From assembly GCA_027415455.1 (NCBI GenBank), contig DAIBSV010000021.1, forward strand, positions 1 to 17,618: 17,618 nucleotides of DNA, written 5' to 3'. Below the pieces are notes generated by a model. It worked only from the letters and a program-made list of their open reading frames with translations, had not been told where the DNA came from and did no database searches. The translations under genes and the position numbers were made by a program. The stretch comes from Nitrospirota bacterium (GTDB taxonomy: Bacteria > Nitrospirota_A > Leptospirillia > Leptospirillales > Leptospirillaceae). Below are positions 12,944 through 17,618 of this stretch, piece after piece (positions within the stretch are counted from its first letter, which is position 1; the number at the start of each line of letters is the position of its first letter).

Positions 12944-13786
12944 TCATCGGCCCTTCCTGAACGCCTGGGTGCTTTCGCGCAGGGAGTCCCGGTGGGAACG
13001 CAGCCACCAGAGCATCATGACGATCGTGTAGGTGAAGGTCGTCAGGACCACCGTCAGGGAGGGGCGTGCGCGGTACCCGAAGAAATCGGCCATGAAGCCC
13101 CCGAGAAGGTTGTGCTCGCTCAACAGTCCGCTCGAATCCCAGACCTGGCTGACGAGAGGCGGAAGGGCCCCGATCATGACGAGCCGTCCGACTCCGGCCG
13201 AGATCATGCCGGCCGCGAAGAGAATCAGAAGGATGGATGTGACGGAAAAGAAGGTGTGGAGGGGAATCCGGACAAGTCCCCGGAAGAGGAGCACCACGAT
13301 GCCGATGCCGGCGGCCAGCCCTCCCAGCCCCCAGAGCATTTCGGAGAGGGACGCCCCCCCCATCTGGGTGGCGATCCCCCAGAGAAAAAGGATGGTCTCG
13401 AGTCCTTCCCGGAAGACGCCGAAAAAGGACAGGAGAAAAAGGGCTCCGTGCTCCCCCGAATCGAGGAGGGTGTTCACCCGTCCGGAGAGCTGGCGGGAGA
13501 GGTCCTTCCCGTGGTAGTGCATCCAGACCACCATCGTGGTCAGGAAGAAGGCCGCGAGAAAGAAGACGAGAATGTCGAGTTCGTTCCGGAGTGGGCCGGA
13601 TAGGGTTGCCACAAGATCGCGGGAGCCCGCCAGGACCGCAACGCAGAGGAGAAGGGCGGTTCCCACCCCGGCGATCACGTACTTCCGGTCGTTTGGGCGC
13701 CCCGCCTTCCTGATCGCCGTCAGAAGGATGCCGACCAGGAGGGAAGCCTCGAGGGATTCCCTCATGACGATGAGAAAGGTTTCCAT
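12944..13786 (-). CDS. FTR1-family high-affinity iron permease
   Basis: A 280-residue inner-membrane protein with about seven hydrophobic segments, the usual size for the FTR1/EfeU family. Both REXXE iron-binding motifs are present: RESLE (residues 9-13, in METFLIVMRESLEAS) and REGLE (126-130, in FFGVFREGLETILFLWG). These glutamates carry iron through the membrane in the yeast and bacterial homologues. The ATG (13784-13786) has AAAGGAG seven bases upstream. The gene starts the operon FTR1-cupredoxin-MarR, and no EfeO/EfeB genes are present, so the system looks like a reduced FtrABCD type. A strong promoter and a Fur-box-like dyad lie directly upstream, implying repression by iron-loaded Fur. 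Confidence 0.93.
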   Translation of the reverse strand: METFLIVMRESLEASLLVGILLTAIRKAGRPNDRKYVIAGVGTALLLCVAVLAGSRDLVATLSGPLRNELDILVFFLAAFFLTTMVVWMHYHGKDLSRQLSGRVNTLLDSGEHGALFLLSFFGVFREGLETILFLWGIATQMGGASLSEMLWGLGGLAAGIGIVVLLFRGLVRIPLHTFFSVTSILLILFAAGMISAGVGRLVMIGALPPLVSQVWDSSGLLSEHNLLGGFMADFFGYRARPSLTVVLTTFTYTIVMMLWWLRSHRDSLRESTQAFRKGR

Positions 13787-13808
13787 GAAGGGTCTCCTTT
13801 CATGAACA

Positions 13809-13823
13809 TGATAATCACTATCA
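13809..13823. promoter_or_regulatory. Fur-box-like operator
   Basis: TGATAAT-C-ACTATCA is a 7-1-7 inverted repeat that differs from the classical Fur unit TGATAAT-n-ATTATCA at one base. It covers about +1 to +15 of the FTR1 promoter and lies 23-37 bases before the FTR1 ATG. Confidence 0.75.
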
Positions 13824-13829
13824 CTTTTT

Positions 13830-13858
13830 ATTCTAAACATTAAAATCGGTTGCGTCAA
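13830..13858 (-). promoter_or_regulatory. Sigma70 promoter of the FTR1 operon
   Basis: On the minus strand, TTGACG (13853-13858, five of six matches), a 17-base spacer and TAGAAT (13830-13835, five of six matches). This is the best sigma70 promoter I find in the window. The predicted start is near 13823, inside the Fur-like box. Confidence 0.8.
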
Positions 13859-13966
13859 GCACCTGAGGCGCCCGAAGCGGAGACCGCCGGATTCAGGAAT
13901 AAAGACTGACGGCCGAAAAGACTTGAAGGAGATCTTCACGAATGATGGGAAAGGAGGGAGTGTGCC

Positions 13967-15595
13967 ATGAATTTTCGAACCATCAGTGTTCGGCTCGGAC
14001 TTTCGATGGTCTTTGCCGGGGTGCTTCTGGGGGTGTCCCTGTGGATCGCCCTTTCCGGAATGGCGACCTACAGACGGGATGTTCAGCGGATTTTTTCCGG
14101 GGATCAGGCGCTTGTCGATACCTACGGAAACATCCTCTCCTCGGCCATTCTCTATGAAATGGCCCTGAGAAATCAGCTGATCGTCCCCGGGGATCCGGTT
14201 TCCAGAAGAAACCTCGGAAAATTTCGGACCATGGTTCAGGAAGAGATCGAACAGGGACGGAAGATTCTGGGTCGGGAGAAAGGGGATCCCTCCAGTCTGA
14301 AAGTGGAAAAGCGCTTCGAGGCGCTCTCCCGGACCTTCAGGCACCACGTCGGAACCGTCTCGGCCATCCTGGACATCAGTGGCCGGGATCCCTCCCGGGC
14401 GATCTCCCTTTTGCGAGGCGACGAACTTTCGGAATGGCGGAAGATCCGCCGGACGCTCCAGCATCTGACCGCCCTTTCCCAGCTCCGGATGGTCCGGAAG
14501 GACAAGGAGCTGTCGCGCACCTATCGACGCACGATGCGCCTCGCGGCCCTCTCTGCGCTGGTGGGGTTTTCGTTCTCCTTCGTCATGCTAGGTGTGGTCT
14601 ATTCCCGTTTCCGGCGGGGGATCCGCGACTCTCTGTCGATCACCGGGAAGCTGTCAAGGCTCGATCTGTCGATGGTCGCCGAAGACCGCCATCGGGACGA
14701 GTTCGGAGAGATCGTCACGAAGATCCACGATGTCCTGCTCGAGTTCCGGAAGATTCTCGAGTCCATCCGGGATATCGAGGAGGTGCTGTCCAGGCGCGCG
14801 AAGGAGCTGAACGGCCTTTCGGAAACTGCCGGCGGCAACGCCCGGGGCATTCAGTCTTCGGCCGACGGGGTCGTCCGCGTCTCCGAGCAGCTGGAGAGCA
14901 CCATTCTGAAGACCCAGGAGCTGACGGGGAAGACGTCGGAGGAGGCCCGGTCCGTGGTGGCCGTCGCCAGCGAGGGGGTGCGTATCGGAGAGCGGTCGAG
15001 GGGCGCCTTCGGTCAGATCCTCCGGAACATCCGGCAGACGCGGGAAGCCCTCCTCCGCCTTTCGGAGTCGGTCTCCCGGATCGGGATCGCGACGCAGGCC
15101 GTCCAGGAGATCGCCGGTCAGACCAATCTTTTGGCCCTGAACGCCGCCATCGAGGCGGCCCGGGCGGGGGAGGCGGGACGGGGATTCGCGGTGGTCGCCG
15201 ACGAGGTGCGAAAGCTCTCCCTCCGGAGCGCCGTCTCCACGGAGGAGATCGAGGAGGTGGTCAAGGCGATCGAGCGGATGTCCCGGGAAACCAACATGCT
15301 GATGGAACAGGCCGAGCAGGCGGTCTCTCAGGGAAGCGAAGCCAATGAGGAGACGGGCAGGGTCTTCGTGATGATCCATTCGGCGGTGGCGAAGCTTCCG
15401 GATCTGATGGAACGCGTGGAGCAGTCCTTCAGGGAGATCCGCAAGGAAGAGGAAGTCTCGCGCGGGGCGGTTGGGCAGATCGAGGCGAGGGTTGAGGATC
15501 TGGTCCGGGGCCAGACCGCCCTGGAAGAGGTTTCCCGGGAGCTTGGCATCCAGTCAGAGGCACTCGAGCGCCTCGTCGCCCGCTTCACCCTCTGA
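13967..15595 (+). CDS. Methyl-accepting chemotaxis protein
   Basis: A 542-residue chemoreceptor. Topology: first membrane segment about 11-30 ([20 protein letters not shown]), a helical periplasmic domain of about 160 residues, second membrane segment about 192-213, HAMP-like region about 214-268, then a long cytoplasmic coiled coil. The kinase-control hairpin tip is canonical: [20 protein letters not shown] followed by [18 protein letters not shown] (381-418). It should bind CheA/CheW at the inner membrane. There is no C-terminal NWETF-like pentapeptide for CheR/CheB tethering. The periplasmic part is largely helical ([19 protein letters not shown]), in the style of four-helix-bundle receptors; the ligand is unknown. 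The ATG (13967-13969) has AAGGAGG about 9 bases upstream. No chemotaxis genes adjoin it. Confidence 0.95.
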   Translation: MNFRTISVRLGLSMVFAGVLLGVSLWIALSGMATYRRDVQRIFSGDQALVDTYGNILSSAILYEMALRNQLIVPGDPVSRRNLGKFRTMVQEEIEQGRKILGREKGDPSSLKVEKRFEALSRTFRHHVGTVSAILDISGRDPSRAISLLRGDELSEWRKIRRTLQHLTALSQLRMVRKDKELSRTYRRTMRLAALSALVGFSFSFVMLGVVYSRFRRGIRDSLSITGKLSRLDLSMVAEDRHRDEFGEIVTKIHDVLLEFRKILESIRDIEEVLSRRAKELNGLSETAGGNARGIQSSADGVVRVSEQLESTILKTQELTGKTSEEARSVVAVASEGVRIGERSRGAFGQILRNIRQTREALLRLSESVSRIGIATQAVQEIAGQTNLLALNAAIEAARAGEAGRGFAVVADEVRKLSLRSAVSTEEIEEVVKAIERMSRETNMLMEQAEQAVSQGSEANEETGRVFVMIHSAVAKLPDLMERVEQSFREIRKEEEVSRGAVGQIEARVEDLVRGQTALEEVSRELGIQSEALERLVARFTL

Positions 15596-15602
15596 GGGAA
15601 TC

Positions 15603-15616
15603 CCGCCTGGTGGCGG
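15603..15616 (+). terminator. Small GC hairpin after the chemoreceptor gene
   Basis: CCGCC-TGGT-GGCGG forms a 5-bp stem 8 bases past the TGA. No T-run follows, so it is at most a weak or Rho-assisted terminator. Confidence 0.25.
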
Positions 15617-15686
15617 ACGCCCCCCGGATCCCGGGTTCGACGCGGGCGATTGTTCCGGTTCCTCCATTTTCGCCGGAGGTGGAGTG

Positions 15687-15695
15687 TGCTAGACT
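15687..15695 (+). promoter_or_regulatory. Extended -10 promoter candidate for the MBL gene
   Basis: TGCTAGACT is an extended -10 (TGn plus TAGACT). The region 16-18 bases upstream gives only a weak -35 (TTTTCG). The predicted start near 15702 leaves a leader of about 37 nt. The dyad CTCC/GGAG around the -35 region may be regulatory. Confidence 0.35.
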
Positions 15696-15738
15696 GAGGC
15701 GGTTTCCGGGAAAAACGAATGTCTGAAAAGGGGGGATG

Positions 15739-17136
15739 ATGCGCGTTTCCTTTCATGGGGCGGCCCGTTGCGTGACCGGCTCCTGCCATCTTGTCGAGGC
15801 CGGCGGAAAGAAATTCCTCGTGGACTGCGGGATGTTCCAGGGGGCCGACGACATGAGCCAGGAGAACAGCCATCCTTTCGGGTTCGACCCAAGGGAGGTC
15901 TCGGCAGTCCTTCTGACTCACGCCCACCTCGACCACTGTGGACGCCTTCCGCTCCTGGTCAAGGAAGGGTTCCAGGGCTCCATCATCGCCACCCCCGCCA
16001 CGCGCGACCTGACCGCCATCGTCCTGATGGACGCCGCCCACATCCTCCAGGAACATGTCGAGCACCAGCAGCGCCATCACGAACATGTCGCGACGCCCCT
16101 CTATACGTTGGTCGATGTCTTCGACACGATGCGGTGTTTTCAGAAGGCCGTCCGATACGGAGAGACGATTTCCCTCGCACCCGGGGTCGATGCGGTCTTC
16201 CGGGACGCCGGCCATATCCTGGGATCGGCCTCGGTCCAGATCACCGAGACTTTGGAAAACTCCCGAACCCGCATTCTCTTTTCTGGGGATCTGGGCTCCT
16301 CCGGCCGCTCCTTTCTCGCTCCCCCCGACCCGCCCGCGGACTCCGACGTGGTGGTCATGGAGACGACCTACGGGGACCGGAACCACCGCTCGTACGCCGA
16401 CTCGACCGCCGAGCTCCGCGATCTTATCTCGGAGACCTTCCGGCGGGGAGGGAACGTTCTCATCCCGACCTTCGCCCTGGAAAGGACGCAGGAGCTTCTC
16501 TTCCTCTTCAGGAAATGGGATATCGAGGGATTTTTCCCGGAGGGGAGCCGGATCTTTCTCGATTCTCCCATGGCGATCCGTTCGACCGACGTCTTCGAGC
16601 GCTACTCCGAAAACTTCGATGCCGAGATCCGGGATCTCCTGTCCAGGCACCTCGATCCCTTCCATTTCGACCGCCTGACCCTGGCCCGGAGCACGGACGA
16701 CTCCCGGCGCATCAACGAGTCGAAGGGGCTCTCCCTCATCCTGGCCGGCTCCGGCATGCTCTCGGGCGGACGCATGATGTACCATCTCGAGCGGGAGATC
16801 GACAACGCCCGCTCCTCCCTGGTTTTTGTCGGGTACCAGAGCGTGGGGACCCTGGGGCGGGAACTCGTGGACGGAGCGCGGACGGTCAAGATCTTCGGAA
16901 AGGAACGGGAGGTCCATATCAACCGGGCCATGATCAACGGTTTTTCGGCCCACGCCGACCAGCGCGATCTTCTCGACTGGTGCCGGAAGATGTCCGTCCC
17001 CGAACTGGCCATCCTGGTCCACGGCGAGGAGCGGTCGATGGAGGGTTTCCGGAAGGTCCTTCCCCAGGTGGGATGGTCCCATGTCACCCTGCCGGAGATG
17101 GGGGAATCCCTCACCCTCCCTCCCCGATACCTTTAA
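15739..17136 (+). CDS. Metallo-beta-lactamase/beta-CASP RNase-like protein (YSH1 type)
   Basis: A 465-residue cytoplasmic protein of the metallo-beta-lactamase/beta-CASP group, related to archaeal and eukaryotic CPSF73 and to bacterial TTHA0252-type RNases. Zinc motifs are complete: HAHLDHCG (residues 61-68), GHILGSA with His159, and FSGDLG with Asp184. The beta-CASP part has METTYGDR (motif A, Glu208), IPTFALERTQEL, FLDSPMAI and ILAGSGMLSGGRM, then FSAHAD (His405) and VHGEERSM (His429) closing the active site. All expected ligands are present, so it should be an active nuclease acting on RNA, although some relatives have other substrates. The second ATG (15739-15741) is preferred: it has better spacing from AAGGGG and gives the family start MRVSFHGAARCVTGS; the ATG at 15736 adds one residue. 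Confidence 0.93.
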   Translation: MRVSFHGAARCVTGSCHLVEAGGKKFLVDCGMFQGADDMSQENSHPFGFDPREVSAVLLTHAHLDHCGRLPLLVKEGFQGSIIATPATRDLTAIVLMDAAHILQEHVEHQQRHHEHVATPLYTLVDVFDTMRCFQKAVRYGETISLAPGVDAVFRDAGHILGSASVQITETLENSRTRILFSGDLGSSGRSFLAPPDPPADSDVVVMETTYGDRNHRSYADSTAELRDLISETFRRGGNVLIPTFALERTQELLFLFRKWDIEGFFPEGSRIFLDSPMAIRSTDVFERYSENFDAEIRDLLSRHLDPFHFDRLTLARSTDDSRRINESKGLSLILAGSGMLSGGRMMYHLEREIDNARSSLVFVGYQSVGTLGRELVDGARTVKIFGKEREVHINRAMINGFSAHADQRDLLDWCRKMSVPELAILVHGEERSMEGFRKVLPQVGWSHVTLPEMGESLTLPPRYL

Positions 17137-17177
17137 GGTGACCCCCATGAACTTTTTTACCGGGACTCTTCTGTTCC

Positions 17178-17618
17178 ATGGCTGACGCTTCCCTGCTCCA
17201 CCGCCTGGTCCGGATCGCCCGCATCCGTCCCGCCCATCCGATGATGGAGGTCTGGGAGGCGCGGGAAGGGACGGCGGTCCGGGGGCTGACCCTCGCCTAC
17301 GGGGAGGTTCTGGACCGGGTCATCGGAAAGGCCCGGGAGTTTTCCCGGGAACTCTCCCCCGAAGAGCGCCTCGTGGCCCTCTGCCTTCCCCCCGGGCCGG
17401 AATTCGTCGTGAACGACTTTGCCCTTATGGCCGCCGGCCGGATCCCCGTCCTGATCGACCATCTCCTTCCGCCCGAGGGTGTCCGGACTCTTCTCGAGGA
17501 TTTCGGGATCACGGCTCTGGTCGCCTCCGATCCGGAGCTCCTCCGGACTCTCGGATCGGCCGGGACTTTCAGGATCCTCTCCCCCGCCCTTTCCCCCCCT
17601 CCCGGGGCGCCGGAGGAT
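17178..17618 (+). CDS. AMP-forming acyl-CoA synthetase-like protein, N-terminal part
   Basis: The frame is open from an ATG at 17178-17180 to the window edge (147 codons). The product resembles the N-terminal subdomain of ANL-superfamily adenylating enzymes: LTLAYGEVLDRVIGKAREFS, then ERLVALCLPPGPEFVVNDFA, LMAAGRIPVLIDHLLPPEG and DFGITALVAS. Such proteins activate carboxylates to acyl-adenylates for CoA or carrier ligation. The P-loop and catalytic motifs lie beyond the window, so substrate and integrity are unknown. The ribosome-binding site is weak; an ATG at 17147 leads only to a 12-codon frame ending in TGA. It follows the beta-CASP gene by 41 bases on the same strand and may be co-transcribed. 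Confidence 0.75.
   Translation, partial: MADASLLHRLVRIARIRPAHPMMEVWEAREGTAVRGLTLAYGEVLDRVIGKAREFSRELSPEERLVALCLPPGPEFVVNDFALMAAGRIPVLIDHLLPPEGVRTLLEDFGITALVASDPELLRTLGSAGTFRILSPALSPPPGAPED

Noticed and set aside
13900..13919. Sigma28 (FliA)-like promoter for the chemoreceptor: TAAAG ... GCCGAAAA
   Set aside because: The two elements are only about 8 bases apart, whereas sigma28 promoters need about 15 between TAAA and GCCGATAA.
13787..14464. N-terminal extension of the FTR1 frame (about 226 codons)
   Set aside because: It crosses the promoter and Fur-like box and is antisense to the MCP gene. The start at 13786 has a strong ribosome-binding site and the family N-terminus.
15328..17148. Minus-strand open frame of 606 codons
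   Set aside because: Antisense of the beta-CASP gene and the end of the MCP gene, both with complete motifs on the plus strand.
1..17618. CRISPR array
   Set aside because: No regularly spaced direct repeats seen. The only clear direct repeat is the 200-bp-period pair inside the small paralogs.

Overview
The window is GC-rich with strong Shine-Dalgarno sites, frequent GTG/TTG starts and tightly packed, mostly leftward operons. GC content, a Fur-type-controlled FTR1 iron permease, a sulfide:quinone-reductase-like flavoprotein and many small uncharacterised proteins would fit a Gram-negative chemolithotroph such as Leptospirillum (Nitrospirota). No marker gene fixes the taxonomy, so this is an inference.

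Left end (1-1080): the 3' part of a tRNA-Gly(CCC) gene, with a decayed tyrosine-recombinase gene ending 3 bases beyond its CCA. The integrase has a frameshift, an in-frame TGA in the catalytic domain and no N-terminus, so this looks like the scar of an element that once used the tRNA as its attachment site. About 420 bp without a recognisable gene follow.

1078-3510 (minus strand): a short PAS-domain protein whose N-terminus resembles the CheY-binding peptide of FliM; a 290-residue protein with a probable degenerate GGDEF domain; and a 72-residue hypothetical protein. The gaps carry promoter-like sequences and several good inverted repeats, including a CRP/FNR-like dyad.

3777-7221: a plus-strand EamA-type transporter converges on a minus-strand group made of an SQR/NDH-2-like flavoprotein with a good sigma70 promoter, two tandem paralogous proteins of 70 and 68 residues, and a pirin. 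The last three genes are joined by 4-base ATGA overlaps and have their own promoter candidate.

7318-11051 (minus): an operon of a SLC13-type permease with a TrkA-C-like insert, a DUF2844 secreted or anchored protein, and a DUF3443 lipoprotein with two aspartic-protease-like DxGS motifs. The lipoprotein gene has an AT-rich core.

11191-13786: a plus-strand LPP20/TPR lipoprotein converges on a minus-strand iron operon of FTR1 permease, cupredoxin-like periplasmic protein and MarR regulator. A TTGACG-N17-TAGAAT promoter with a Fur-box-like operator at the expected start site precedes FTR1, so this operon is probably induced by iron limitation.

13967-17618 (plus): a methyl-accepting chemotaxis protein, a complete metallo-beta-lactamase/beta-CASP ribonuclease-like protein, and the first 147 codons of an AMP-forming acyl-CoA synthetase-like protein cut by the window edge.
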